From: an uncultured Luteimonas sp.
Lineage (GTDB): Bacteria; Pseudomonadota; Gammaproteobacteria; Xanthomonadales; Xanthomonadaceae
Length of the DNA: 64,000 nt
Direction: 5' to 3'
NCBI GenBank assembly: GCA_938008415.1
Contig: CALLKI010000039.1
Span: 66,870-130,869 of the forward strand
Shown: piece by piece, positions 44,346 through 53,365 of the stretch
Position numbering within the stretch: the first letter of the stretch is position 1
How the letters are laid out: every line of letters starts with the position of its first letter
Position numbers and translations under genes: made by a program
Notes under the pieces: generated by a model
Databases searched by the model: none
Told to the model about the DNA's origin: nothing
The model's input: only the letters and a program-made list of their open reading frames with translations

Positions 44346-47192
44346 ATGAATTTCCTCTCTCCCCGCTACAAGCCGAGCCTGCTGAGTCGTGCAGTGCTCG
44401 GTGCCCTTCTCGTCTCCGCGTCCACCGCGGTCCTCGCGCAGAATGCCGGGGATGAATCCCCGGCCCAGCCGAAAGAACTCGACAAGGTCGTCGTCACCGG
44501 CTCGCTGATCCCGCAGAGCCAGATCGAGACCTCGACGCCGGTGACGGTGATCTCGGCCGAAGACATCCAGATGCGCGGCTTCCAGAGCGTCGCCGACATC
44601 CTGCAGCAGTCCAGCTTCGCGACGGGCGGCGTCCAGGGTGGCCAGACCAGCGCCTCGTTCACGCAGGGCGCCGAGGCTGCGAGCATGTTCGGCCTCGACC
44701 CGGGCTACACCAAGTACCTGATCAACGGCCGCCCGATGGCGAACTATCCGGCCCTGTACAACGGCTCGGACGTGTTCAACAACATCAGCGGCATCCCGGT
44801 CGCCCTGGTCGAGCGGATCGAGATCCTGCCCGGCGGCCAGTCCTCGCTGTACGGCTCCGACGCCATCGCCGGCGTGGTCAACATCATCCTCAAGAAGAAC
44901 GTCGATGCGGGCGAGCTCGCGGTCCGCGGCGGCTTCTTCACCGAAGGCGGCGGCGACAGCATCCGGCTGACCTACGCCAACAGTTTCTCGGGCATGGACG
45001 GCCGCCTGAACTCTCTGGTCGGCATCCAGCTCGATGACCGCTCGCCGATCTGGGGCTATCAGCGCGACCTGTCACGCACCTACAACTTCGCCGGGTACAA
45101 CACGCCGGTCCCGAGCCGGGACTTCCTCGTTTACGAGTACTTCACCAGCTCGTACTTCTTCATGGACCCGAACAACTGCGCCAACACCACCGGCCAGTTC
45201 AACGGCTCGACCCAGCAGTACACCCGCCCCGGCTACGGCACCTATTGCGGCTCGTTCCTCTCGCCGGGCTACCGCACGATCCGCAACGGCAAGGAGTCCG
45301 GCCAGATCTACTCCTACACCACCTTCGACCTCAACGACAGCACGCAGCTGTACGCGGAGGTGATGGGTCTGGTCGAGAACGTCAAGTACGCGACCGGCTC
45401 GAGCTACACCTGGTGGGGCACGGGCACGACGTGGGGTGGCTACTACGACCCGAACCTCGACGAGATCGTGAACCTGCAGCGCGCCTTCTCCCCCGAGGAC
45501 ATCGGCGGCCGCGGCTACCACGACATCATGAACACGGACAAGAACCGTGCACTGACGGTGACCTTCGGCGTCAACGGCCAGATCGGCGAGTGGGACTACA
45601 ACGCCTACCTGTCGCGCGCCGAGTACCGCCTGACCGAGCGCAACTGGGTCCGTTTCCGCGAGGCGATCGACAACTACTTCCTCGAGAAGGTGCTCGGGCC
45701 GCAGCAGGGCCGGGATCCGTACTACGACTACTTCCCGGTGTTCACGCCAAACTACGACGCGTTCTACCGCCCGATCGACCCGACCGACTTCGCCCGCTTC
45801 ACCGGTTTCGTGAACAACAAGTCGCGCACCTGGGACAACCTGCTCCACTTCCAGCTGACCAACACCGCGCTGTTCTCCCTGCCGGGCGGCGACGCCGGCT
45901 TCGCGGTGGTGGCCGAGGCCGGCAACGAAGGCTGGGACTACAGCCCCGACGCGCGCATGATCGAGGACCCGGACACCCTGCTGTCCGAGATCTGGGGCCA
46001 GACCTCGGTCAGTGGCGCCGGCCACCGCAGCCGCTACGCGCTGACCTCGGAACTGCGCCTGCCGGTGCTCAACACGCTGACCATCTCGGCCTCCGCGCGC
46101 TACGACGCCTTCGACGTCGCCGGGGAAAAGGTCGACAAGCCGACCTGGAGCCTGGGCTTCGAGTACCGTCCGGTCGAGAGCCTGCTGCTGCGCGGCAAGA
46201 TCGGCACCGCGTTCCGCGCACCCTCGCTGGCCGACACCTTCCAAGGCCTGAGCGGCTACTACAGCTACGTGGCCGACTACTTCCGCTGCAGCGAGGAAGG
46301 CTACGATCCGAGCGACCTCGAAGGCTGCGCCTATGACGACGAGCAGTTCTTCGGCCAGTCCTCGGGCAACCGTGACCTGGAGCCGATCGAGGCCGACGTG
46401 TGGAACGCTGGCGTGGTGTGGTCGCCGACCGCGAAGCTCTCCTTCGCCCTCGACTACTACAGCTGGAAGATCCAGAACGAGGTGGACTCGATCAGCGCCG
46501 ACGACCTGATGCGCAGCGAGTACTACTGCCGCACCGGCGCGGCCGGCATGCCCATCACCAGCTGCGAGAACGTGCTGGCCTGGGTGCGCCGTGACGCCGG
46601 CGGCACGCTGGTCTCGTTGTACACGCCGAAGGTCAACATCGCCCGCCAGGAACTCGAGCTGATCACCGCGAGCATGAACTACCAGCTCGACATCGGCCGT
46701 TTCGGCAGCTTGGAGTTCGCGGCCAACTACACCAACAAGTTCCGCCACCTCCTGCAGGCGACGCCGGAAGCCGAGGCCGCCGACCTGCTGAAGAGCCCGT
46801 ACTGGATGTGGTACTACGACTCCTACGCCAAGACCCGCCTCGATGCATCGCTGGCCTGGGCGAAGGGCAACTGGACCACGACCCTGTACGCGAACCGGAT
46901 CGGCTCCACGCCGAACTACCTGGCGTACGCGACCGACAGCTACGACTACGAGCACTCGAGCGGGCAGAAGGCCGGCAAGTGGGCGCCGTACATCACGTAC
47001 AACGCGAGCGTGAACTGGCGCGCCACCGACGACCTGACCTTCTCGGTGATGGTGAACAACCTCACCAACAAGACGCCCAAGGAGCACGCCCAGAACTTCC
47101 CCGGCACCACCAGCACGCCGTGGAACAACTACTACTACGACATCCTGGGCCGCGCGATCTACCTGGAAGCCAGGTACAACTTCGGCAACTGA
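44346..47192 (+). CDS. TonB-dependent outer-membrane receptor (first of a pair)
   Basis: Outer-membrane beta-barrel that imports a substrate using TonB energy; the substrate is unknown. A signal peptide (1-31, ending TAVLAQ) is followed by the TonB-box/plug start KVVVTGSLIP, the plug domain with VERIEILPGGQSSLYGSDAIAGVVNII, and a large barrel to residue 948. There is no N-terminal STN signalling domain. Several Cys pairs lie in extracellular loops (NCANTTG, TYCGSF, FRCSEEG). The protein ends in ARYNFGN rather than the usual terminal Phe. ATG 44346 (MNFLSPRYK) is the only start that gives a signal peptide. A strong terminator follows. Confidence 0.93.
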   Translation: MNFLSPRYKPSLLSRAVLGALLVSASTAVLAQNAGDESPAQPKELDKVVVTGSLIPQSQIETSTPVTVISAEDIQMRGFQSVADILQQSSFATGGVQGGQTSASFTQGAEAASMFGLDPGYTKYLINGRPMANYPALYNGSDVFNNISGIPVALVERIEILPGGQSSLYGSDAIAGVVNIILKKNVDAGELAVRGGFFTEGGGDSIRLTYANSFSGMDGRLNSLVGIQLDDRSPIWGYQRDLSRTYNFAGYNTPVPSRDFLVYEYFTSSYFFMDPNNCANTTGQFNGSTQQYTRPGYGTYCGSFLSPGYRTIRNGKESGQIYSYTTFDLNDSTQLYAEVMGLVENVKYATGSSYTWWGTGTTWGGYYDPNLDEIVNLQRAFSPEDIGGRGYHDIMNTDKNRALTVTFGVNGQIGEWDYNAYLSRAEYRLTERNWVRFREAIDNYFLEKVLGPQQGRDPYYDYFPVFTPNYDAFYRPIDPTDFARFTGFVNNKSRTWDNLLHFQLTNTALFSLPGGDAGFAVVAEAGNEGWDYSPDARMIEDPDTLLSEIWGQTSVSGAGHRSRYALTSELRLPVLNTLTISASARYDAFDVAGEKVDKPTWSLGFEYRPVESLLLRGKIGTAFRAPSLADTFQGLSGYYSYVADYFRCSEEGYDPSDLEGCAYDDEQFFGQSSGNRDLEPIEADVWNAGVVWSPTAKLSFALDYYSWKIQNEVDSISADDLMRSEYYCRTGAAGMPITSCENVLAWVRRDAGGTLVSLYTPKVNIARQELELITASMNYQLDIGRFGSLEFAANYTNKFRHLLQATPEAEAADLLKSPYWMWYYDSYAKTRLDASLAWAKGNWTTTLYANRIGSTPNYLAYATDSYDYEHSSGQKAGKWAPYITYNASVNWRATDDLTFSVMVNNLTNKTPKEHAQNFPGTTSTPWNNYYYDILGRAIYLEARYNFGN

Positions 47193-47214
47193 CCGGCCTC
47201 GTCAGGCCAGACTG

Positions 47215-47247
47215 GAAGCCCGGCCCCGTGCCGGGCTTCTTTTTTTC
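47215..47247 (+). terminator. Rho-independent terminator after the first receptor
   Basis: Ten-base stem GAAGCCCGGC / GCCGGGCTTC with a 5-base loop, followed by an unbroken T-run. It lies 23 bases after the receptor stop and separates it from the second receptor. Confidence 0.92.
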
Positions 47248-47568
47248 CGCCTGCCTGCCCTGCACCCGCATCTGCGCGCTGGACTTGCCATCCGGGCCGC
47301 CGGGCGGTGCCCGACGGCCAGCGCATGGAATAACCCATTGTTTCTCAAATCTTTTTTCAAAAAGCTCCGCACTGTTCCGGCCGGGGACACCCCCGTTCCA
47401 CATGGAAGGCAATGAGGCTTGCGAAAAGATTAAGTTCGTGTTAATTACGGCCCGTGGGCTTGGGGGTAGCTAAGCCAGAGATTGGAGTTTTCCATCCGCG
47501 CCAATCATCCGAGCACACCGAAACCACCATCCACCCATGTTTTGTTTACCCAGGGGGGGTTCAACAGA
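47248..47568 (+). promoter_or_regulatory. AT-rich regulatory region upstream of the second receptor
   Basis: Spacer of about 320 bases that is strikingly AT-rich in its middle. It holds a small inverted repeat CTTTTT-TC-AAAAAG (47351-47364), a palindrome TTCCA-CA-TGGAA (47396-47407), and a possible -35 TTGCGA (47419-47424) with TTAATT (47441-47446) 16 bases later. A run of seven Gs at 47553-47559 lies 9 bases before the ATG and acts as an unusual ribosome-binding site (AGGGGGGG). Confidence 0.45.
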
Positions 47569-50448
47569 ATGGCTATCAATCGTCAGCTGAAGCGGAGCCA
47601 ATTGAGCCGCGCGTTGCTGGTCTCGTTCCTGATGCTGTCCTCGGGCACCCTGTTCGCCCAGGACGGCCAGTCCTCCGGTGACCAGGACGCCGGGGATGAG
47701 GAGGTCTCCGCATCTGCCGGCACCTCCGGCCCGGCAACCACCTTGGACAAGGTCCAGGTGGTGGGCTCGCGCATCAAGCGCGCCCAGATCGAGAGTTCGA
47801 CTCCGGTAACGATCATCTCCCGTGCCGAACTCGACCGCGAAGGTCACGTCTCGGTCTCCGACATGCTGCAGACCCTGACCCAGGGCACGACTGGCAGCTT
47901 CACCGGTGACCTGGCCGTGTCGGGCTTTACCCCGAATGCCCAGGTGGTGAACCTCCGTGCGCTGGGCCCCGGCTACACGTTGACCCTGGTCAATGGCCGG
48001 CGCCCACCCATGTACCCGCAGCCCTACAACCGTGACAACAACATCACCAACGTCCGGGCGATCCCGACGGCCATTGTCGACCGCACCGAGGTGCTGACCG
48101 GTGGTGCTTCGGCCATCTATGGCTCCGACGCCGTGGCGGGCGTGGTCAACATCGTGACCCGCAAGAATTTTGATGGAAACACGCTCCGTGGCACCGTCGG
48201 CACCACGGCAGAAGGCGGCGGCGACTACTTCAACCTGGAGCTGAGTGGCGGCCGCACCGGTGACCGCTGGAGCTGGCTGTATGCCCTTTCCACCTCCCAT
48301 GTCGAACCGATCTTCGCCAGTCAGCGCGAAATGACCGCCGACATGCGGAACAACCCATACGGCCTCACGGTCAACCCCGCGCTGTCGATCGTGGCGATCG
48401 ACGGCCTCGGATGGGCCGCCGGCACGGCCGGTCACAACGCCGTGTATGACCCGGGCATCTGCGAGGCCCTCGGGTTCACCACGGTTACCACCGCTTCCCG
48501 CGGCAGGTACTGCGGTTCGTTCGACCAGGTTGCCTCCCGCTCGCTGCAGAACAGTCGCGAGGAGTACTCGGCGTACACCTACGGAACCTTCGACGTCACT
48601 GACAACACCCAGCTGTTCGCCAGCCTGATGGTGTACAAGCAGGACGCGAAGTCGAGCAGCGGCACCGAGTTCTGGGGTACCAGCGGTGACCGGTTCACCA
48701 CCGATCCGACCGGTGCCACCACGACCTACTTCTACGAACCGAACATCGGCACCCTGCTCCAGCTGCAGCGCATCTTCCAGCCGCGGGAGCTGGGTGGCAA
48801 CGAAGCTGCTGCCACGCTGTACACCGAGAAGACCTGGTATGCCGAATTCGGTGCCCAGGGCAGTTTGGGCCGGTTCGACTGGGAAGCCAGCATCAACTAC
48901 GGCGAGTACGACTACAAGGCCGATCGCCCGCGCCTGCTGGCCAAGGCCGTCCATGACTACTTCCTGGGACCGCTGCAGGGCTACCTCTCGGGCTACCCGA
49001 TCTTCGAGCTGAACCTCGACACGTGGAACGCCCCGTTGACGCCGGAGATCTACCGGAGCTTCTCCACCCGCGTCGTCAACGAGTCCAAGACGTCGTCCGG
49101 GACGATCAACTTCAACATCACGGGCGACCTGTTCAATCTGCCGGCCGGCCCGGTCAGCTTCGCCGGCGTCCTCGAAGCCAACCGGCAGACGCTCGACCTG
49201 CGCAGCGACTGGCGCTTGAACCAGCTGCTGCCGCCAAGCGAGAACACCATCTACAACCTGACCAGCTCGGGCAACACCAGCGGCGAGCGCGACCTGTACT
49301 CGGCCGGTGTCGAGTTCCGCATCCCGGTGTTCAGCATGCTGACCACCACGCTTGCAGCCCGCTATGACAAGTACGACGACATCTCGAACGTCGACGACGC
49401 CGTCACCTGGAACGCCGGCTTCGAGTTCCGTCCGTTCAGCAATCTGCTGATTCGCGGCAACTACGCCACCAGTTTCCGGGCGCCCGACCTGCAGCTCGTC
49501 TATGCCGAAGGCTCGGCAGCCTACAGCTCCATCTTCGACGAATACGCCTGCCGCTCCGGCGAGGGCCTTGGCCAGACCACGGGTCCGCGCTCGGTCAGCG
49601 AGTGCGGCGCCTCCAGCGACCCCACCCGTTACCAGACGCAGTCCCGCGTTGCGGGCAACCCCCTGCTGAAGGAAGAGGAAGGCGAGTCCTGGAGCGTCGG
49701 CTTCGTGTGGGACATCATCGACGGCATGACCCTGACCGCCGACTACTACGAGATCGTCCTCGAGGACAAGTCCACGGTGCTTTCCGCGGCCTACATCCTG
49801 CAAAACGAGGCGAACTGCCGGTTGGGCGTCCATCGCGATGGCCGTCCGTTCGAGCATGACATCAACTCGGCGTTCTGCCAGAGCATCCTGGGCATGGTCA
49901 CCCGACGCAATGCGCCGGATACCGCTGCCCACCTGCAGATCGAAAACATCAACACCTCGTTCATCAATGCGTCCTACCAGCGCGTGACGGGTGTCGACGC
50001 CAGCTTCGCTTACCGCTGGAACACGGACCGCTGGGGCAATTTCCGCGCGGCCCTCGGCTGGACGATCGAGCTGGCCGACGAGTACCAGCAGTTGCCCGAG
50101 AGCGAGCGCATCGACTATCGCGACCTGTGGGACTACAACAGCCGCAGCCGCACGCGCATGTCGCTGACCTGGGACAAGGATGAGTGGTCGGCGACCGTGT
50201 TCGGCACCCGCTGGGGCAGCGTCGTGAACTGGGACGAGACCGACCGCCTGAAGCCGTTCTTCCTGTGGAACCTGGGCATCTCGCGCAACTTCGGCCCGTC
50301 CATGAAGGCGACGCTGCAGGTCAACAACGTGTTCGACAACAAGTACCGTCTTGACCCGACCTACACCAGCTACCCGTACTTCTACAACTACCACGGCGCC
50401 GACATTGCCGGCCGCCGCTTCTACGTCACCCTGCAGTACAAGTTCTGA
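47569..50448 (+). CDS. TonB-dependent outer-membrane receptor (second of a pair)
   Basis: Paralogue of the preceding receptor; 959 residues with signal peptide (1-32, ending GTLFAQ), an acidic linker, the plug start KVQVVGSRIKR, the plug with VDRTEVLTGGASAIYGSDAVAGVVNIVTRK shown here in part, and a 22-strand-type barrel ending canonically in VTLQYKF. The two receptors share loop patterns such as YCGSF and TFD(L/V)xDxTQL, so they are probably an old duplication. Codon use is less GC-rich than in the neighbours. The frame is open 29 codons upstream, but ATG 47569 (MAINRQLKR) has the signal peptide and ribosome-binding site. Confidence 0.94.
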   Translation: MAINRQLKRSQLSRALLVSFLMLSSGTLFAQDGQSSGDQDAGDEEVSASAGTSGPATTLDKVQVVGSRIKRAQIESSTPVTIISRAELDREGHVSVSDMLQTLTQGTTGSFTGDLAVSGFTPNAQVVNLRALGPGYTLTLVNGRRPPMYPQPYNRDNNITNVRAIPTAIVDRTEVLTGGASAIYGSDAVAGVVNIVTRKNFDGNTLRGTVGTTAEGGGDYFNLELSGGRTGDRWSWLYALSTSHVEPIFASQREMTADMRNNPYGLTVNPALSIVAIDGLGWAAGTAGHNAVYDPGICEALGFTTVTTASRGRYCGSFDQVASRSLQNSREEYSAYTYGTFDVTDNTQLFASLMVYKQDAKSSSGTEFWGTSGDRFTTDPTGATTTYFYEPNIGTLLQLQRIFQPRELGGNEAAATLYTEKTWYAEFGAQGSLGRFDWEASINYGEYDYKADRPRLLAKAVHDYFLGPLQGYLSGYPIFELNLDTWNAPLTPEIYRSFSTRVVNESKTSSGTINFNITGDLFNLPAGPVSFAGVLEANRQTLDLRSDWRLNQLLPPSENTIYNLTSSGNTSGERDLYSAGVEFRIPVFSMLTTTLAARYDKYDDISNVDDAVTWNAGFEFRPFSNLLIRGNYATSFRAPDLQLVYAEGSAAYSSIFDEYACRSGEGLGQTTGPRSVSECGASSDPTRYQTQSRVAGNPLLKEEEGESWSVGFVWDIIDGMTLTADYYEIVLEDKSTVLSAAYILQNEANCRLGVHRDGRPFEHDINSAFCQSILGMVTRRNAPDTAAHLQIENINTSFINASYQRVTGVDASFAYRWNTDRWGNFRAALGWTIELADEYQQLPESERIDYRDLWDYNSRSRTRMSLTWDKDEWSATVFGTRWGSVVNWDETDRLKPFFLWNLGISRNFGPSMKATLQVNNVFDNKYRLDPTYTSYPYFYNYHGADIAGRRFYVTLQYKF

Positions 50449-50472
50449 TCGGTGGCGGTTTGCTGTCCCATG

Positions 50473-50502
50473 GAAGCCCGGCACTGCCGGGCTTCTTTTT
50501 TT
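50473..50502 (+). terminator. Rho-independent terminator after the second receptor
   Basis: Ten-base perfect stem GAAGCCCGGC / GCCGGGCTTC with loop ACT followed by an unbroken T-run, 24 bases after the receptor stop. The stem is identical to that of the preceding terminator. Confidence 0.93.
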
Positions 50503-50618
50503 GGAGTCCGGAACAGGCCGACAGAGCGGATTCCAGCCTGCCGGGACAGCCTGTCACGCTCCTGTACGCGGCTTTCGCCGGAACCACCCCCGCGGACGGG
50601 GAACAGGTGCTGCCGGCA

Positions 50619-50627
50619 TGTTATCTT
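50619..50627 (+). promoter_or_regulatory. Candidate extended -10 element for the S9 peptidase
   Basis: TG-T-TATCTT resembles an extended -10 and lies 38 bases before the ATG at 50666. A long purine-rich ribosome-binding site (GGGGGAGGA, 50647-50655) follows. No -35 was recognised. Confidence 0.35.
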
Positions 50628-50665
50628 CGGTGTCCCAGGAGACATCGGGGGAGGACCGAGAACCT

Positions 50666-52642
50666 ATGCACCTGATGCGCAGCCTCGTACTGATCACGGC
50701 ACTCGCAGCCTCATCGCTCCCAGCAGCATCGCAACCACCCCGGCCGATCTCGGATTTCGTCAAACACCCGGCCTACAGCGGCGTCAAGATCTCTCCCACC
50801 GGCGAATACCTTGCCATCACGGTGGATCGCGGAGACCAGGATGTCCTCACTGTCATGCGGACTTCCGACCTCAGCATCCTGAAGGTCAACCAACTGCCCG
50901 ACAAGAAAAGCGTCGGCAGCTTCTACTGGGTTGGACCTGACCGCCTGATGTTCAACGCCGTGCGCAAAATGGGCGGCTATGCACAGCCGCTCATGACCGG
51001 CGAGTGGTATGCGGTCAATGCTGACGGCACACACCCGCGCCCACTGATCTTCTACGGCGCCCGCGATGCCACTCAACGCAACAAGGCCGTCGGCAACGAG
51101 GTATACACGCTGCTCGACCCGCTGGATGACGACTCGCAGTTCGCCCTCATGCTGGCGAGGTACCCGCGGTCCTCCGAGGGGGCCGGCGCCGAGCTTGTCA
51201 GGATGGACACGTTCACCGGACGCCGGCAATCGGTCGTCCGGGCACCGAAGGAAAACTGCAGCATCGTCCTGGACGCCGGCAAGAACCCCAGTTTCTCGGT
51301 CTGCTTTTCGAGTCGAGGCGAGCAGGGCGAGTATGACGAGATGTCGGAACTCTTTCGTCGCGAGGAAGGCAAGTGGGTTCTGGTGAATGCTTCCAGGTCG
51401 GACGGGAAGCACCTGTCCGTCGTCGGAACCACTTCGGACGGGACCGTCTATGTGCTCCAGGATGACGGGAAGACTCCCGTGGCCCTCGGCACACTCGACA
51501 CGTCGACTGGCAGTTTTGAACTTCTGCTCCAGGACAACGATGCGGACATTTCCGACCTCATCTGGGCGACGGACGAAGAAACACTGATCGCCGCAGTCAC
51601 CGAAGCAGGCATCCCGAAAGTCCACCTCATCGACGAATCCCACCCGGACGCCGATCTGTACGCTTCGCTGGCGGCCGCATTCCCCGGGCAGATGGTCGAT
51701 TTCGCCAGCCATACAAAGGATGGGGAAAAGGTCATCATCTCGGTCTACAGCGACACCAATCCGGGCGAGCTCTACCTGTACGACCGATCGACCGGACAGG
51801 CGCGTTTCCTGATGAGCAACCGCCAATGGCTGGCCCCGGATGAAATGGCTTCCGTCAAGCCATTCTCCTTCCGCGCCCGGGACGGCCAGCTCATCCATGG
51901 CTACCTGACCATCCCCAGGGGCTCGTCCGGCAAGGACCTGCCGCTGATCGTGAATCCGCATGGCGGGCCGATCGGACCGCGGGACAATTGGCGGTTCAAC
52001 TGGGAGACCCAACTGCTTGCCAGCCGCGGCTACGCGGTCCTGAATGTCAATTACCGTGGCTCCGGCGGTTATGGCCGCGCGTTCCGGGATGCCGGCCATA
52101 TGCAATGGGGCCAGAACATCCAGAACGACATCATCGATGCCACCCGCTGGGCCATCCAGGAAGGATATGCAGACAAGGACCGGATCTGCATCTACGGTGG
52201 CAGCTTCGGCGGCTATTCGGCCCTCATGGCACCGATCCGGGAGCCCGGCCTGTTCAAGTGCGCATTCGGCTATGTCGGTGTCTATGACATCGAGATGATG
52301 TTCAACAAGGGAGACATCCCCCGCACCGAGAGCGGCCTGCGCTACCTCCGTCGCACGCACGGTACCGACCCGAAGATCTGGGCGGAGAACTCGCCGGCCA
52401 GGCGTGCCGCCGAAGTCCGCATCCCGGTCTTCCTGGCCGCCGGTGCCCGTGACGATCGCGCCCCGCCGGAGCAGACGGAACTGATGGCCAAGGCACTCAC
52501 CCAGGCCGGCAACCCACCGGAGGGCATGATCATCCAGTCCGGCGAAATGCATGGCTTCTATGACGAGCAGAACCGGGTGAAGCTGTATACAGAGATGCTC
52601 GCCTTCTTCGACCGTCATATCGGAAAAGACAGGAAGGATTGA
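50666..52642 (+). CDS. Secreted prolyl-oligopeptidase family (S9) peptidase
   Basis: Serine peptidase with an N-terminal signal peptide (about 1-22, LITALAASSLPAASQ), a beta-propeller-like region with WD40/DPP-type repeats (KISPTGEYLAITV and similar) and a C-terminal alpha/beta-hydrolase domain. The catalytic triad is Ser in YGGSFGGYSAL (about 512), Asp in GARDDRAPPEQ (about 595) and His in SGEMHGFYDE (about 628). It has 658 residues. It probably acts in the periplasm on peptides brought in by the adjacent receptors. Codon use is less GC-rich than the window average. Acylaminoacyl-peptidase or dipeptidyl-peptidase activity cannot be separated by sequence. Confidence 0.92.
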   Translation: MHLMRSLVLITALAASSLPAASQPPRPISDFVKHPAYSGVKISPTGEYLAITVDRGDQDVLTVMRTSDLSILKVNQLPDKKSVGSFYWVGPDRLMFNAVRKMGGYAQPLMTGEWYAVNADGTHPRPLIFYGARDATQRNKAVGNEVYTLLDPLDDDSQFALMLARYPRSSEGAGAELVRMDTFTGRRQSVVRAPKENCSIVLDAGKNPSFSVCFSSRGEQGEYDEMSELFRREEGKWVLVNASRSDGKHLSVVGTTSDGTVYVLQDDGKTPVALGTLDTSTGSFELLLQDNDADISDLIWATDEETLIAAVTEAGIPKVHLIDESHPDADLYASLAAAFPGQMVDFASHTKDGEKVIISVYSDTNPGELYLYDRSTGQARFLMSNRQWLAPDEMASVKPFSFRARDGQLIHGYLTIPRGSSGKDLPLIVNPHGGPIGPRDNWRFNWETQLLASRGYAVLNVNYRGSGGYGRAFRDAGHMQWGQNIQNDIIDATRWAIQEGYADKDRICIYGGSFGGYSALMAPIREPGLFKCAFGYVGVYDIEMMFNKGDIPRTESGLRYLRRTHGTDPKIWAENSPARRAAEVRIPVFLAAGARDDRAPPEQTELMAKALTQAGNPPEGMIIQSGEMHGFYDEQNRVKLYTEMLAFFDRHIGKDRKD

Positions 52643-52666
52643 ACGGCCCCGGACCGGCCCGGACCT

Positions 52667-52698
52667 GGAGCCCGGCCCCGCGCCGGGCTTCTTTTTTT
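52667..52698 (+). terminator. Rho-independent terminator after the S9 peptidase
   Basis: Stem AGCCCGGC / GCCGGGCT, extendable by a G-T and a G-C pair, with a 5-base loop and an unbroken T-run, 24 bases after the stop. Confidence 0.92.
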
Positions 52699-52748
52699 CC
52701 CCACTGGCCTGCAAGCCCGCCGGGTCTCCACCATCCGCCCCCGGATGG

Positions 52749-52754
52749 TATAAA
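52749..52754 (+). promoter_or_regulatory. Candidate -10 element for the DUF2147 gene
   Basis: TATAAA (5 of 6 consensus) lies 35 bases before the ATG at 52790; TCTCCA, 18 bases further up, is a weak -35 match. Confidence 0.35.
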
Positions 52755-52789
52755 GGCCACATCGCACCCAGGTCACCACGGAGTCCCGA

Positions 52790-53233
52790 ATGCGCAAGTC
52801 CCTGCTGCCGTCCCTTCTCGTCCTGCTGCTGGCTCCCGTCCTGTCGTCCGCCCAGTCCAGCGACCCGGTGCTCGGCCGCTGGCGGACCATCGACGACCAG
52901 ACCGGCCAGGCCAAGTCGATCGTGGAGATCCAGCGCAAGGCCGACGGCACCTACGCCGGCCGGATTATCCAGCTGCTCAACCCGAGCCGGCCGAACCCGG
53001 TCTGCGACAAGTGCAGCGACGACCGCAGGAACCAGCCGATCACCGGCATGGAGATCATCCGCGGGATGAAGGCCGAAGGCGGCGGCAAGTACGCCGGTGG
53101 CACCATCCTCAAGCCCGACGAGGGCAAGGTCTACAAGTCCAAGATGCAACTGATCGAGGGGGGCGCGAAGCTGGAGGTCTCCGGCTGCGTCGCCTTCATC
53201 TGCAAGTCGCAGGTCTGGCTGCGCGAGCAGTAA
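52790..53233 (+). CDS. DUF2147 domain-containing secreted protein
   Basis: Small periplasmic protein of unknown function, 147 residues. The signal peptide is about 1-21 (LLLAPVLSSAQS). The mature part matches the DUF2147 pattern: PVLGRWRTIDDQTGQAKSIVEI, the CDKCSDDRRNQPITGMEI region with a CxxC pair, and a C-terminal VSGCVAFICKSQVW, giving four cysteines that could form disulfides or bind metal. It has its own terminator and possible promoter, so it appears to be a single-gene unit. Confidence 0.88.
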   Translation: MRKSLLPSLLVLLLAPVLSSAQSSDPVLGRWRTIDDQTGQAKSIVEIQRKADGTYAGRIIQLLNPSRPNPVCDKCSDDRRNQPITGMEIIRGMKAEGGGKYAGGTILKPDEGKVYKSKMQLIEGGAKLEVSGCVAFICKSQVWLREQ

Positions 53234-53256
53234 GGCACCACCGCCCGGCGACACGG

Positions 53257-53283
53257 AAAAGCCCGGCCCCGCCGGGCTTTTTT
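53257..53283 (+). terminator. Rho-independent terminator after the DUF2147 gene
   Basis: Stem AAAAGCCCGGC / GCCGGGCTTTT with a CCC loop and a T-run, 24 bases after the stop. The core stem is the same AGCCCGGC seen in the three preceding terminators. Confidence 0.93.
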
Positions 53284-53320
53284 CTGCGTGCCGGGGCCCG
53301 CCGGGCCGGGCGCCCCGGCA

Positions 53321-53329
53321 TGCGATAAT
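53321..53329 (+). promoter_or_regulatory. Candidate extended -10 promoter for metG
   Basis: TG-C-GATAAT is an extended -10 element with 5 of 6 consensus matches, 37 bases before the metG ATG in an otherwise GC-rich gap. The TG extension would compensate for the lack of a -35 box. Confidence 0.5.
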
Positions 53330-53365
53330 TCCGTCCTTGCCGTCAATACCGGTGCCATCCCCGCC

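Noticed and set aside
45072..50484. Long minus-strand frames opposite the two receptors
   Set aside because: Composition is Val/Ala/Arg/Gly-rich without motifs; the plus-strand receptors explain the region fully.
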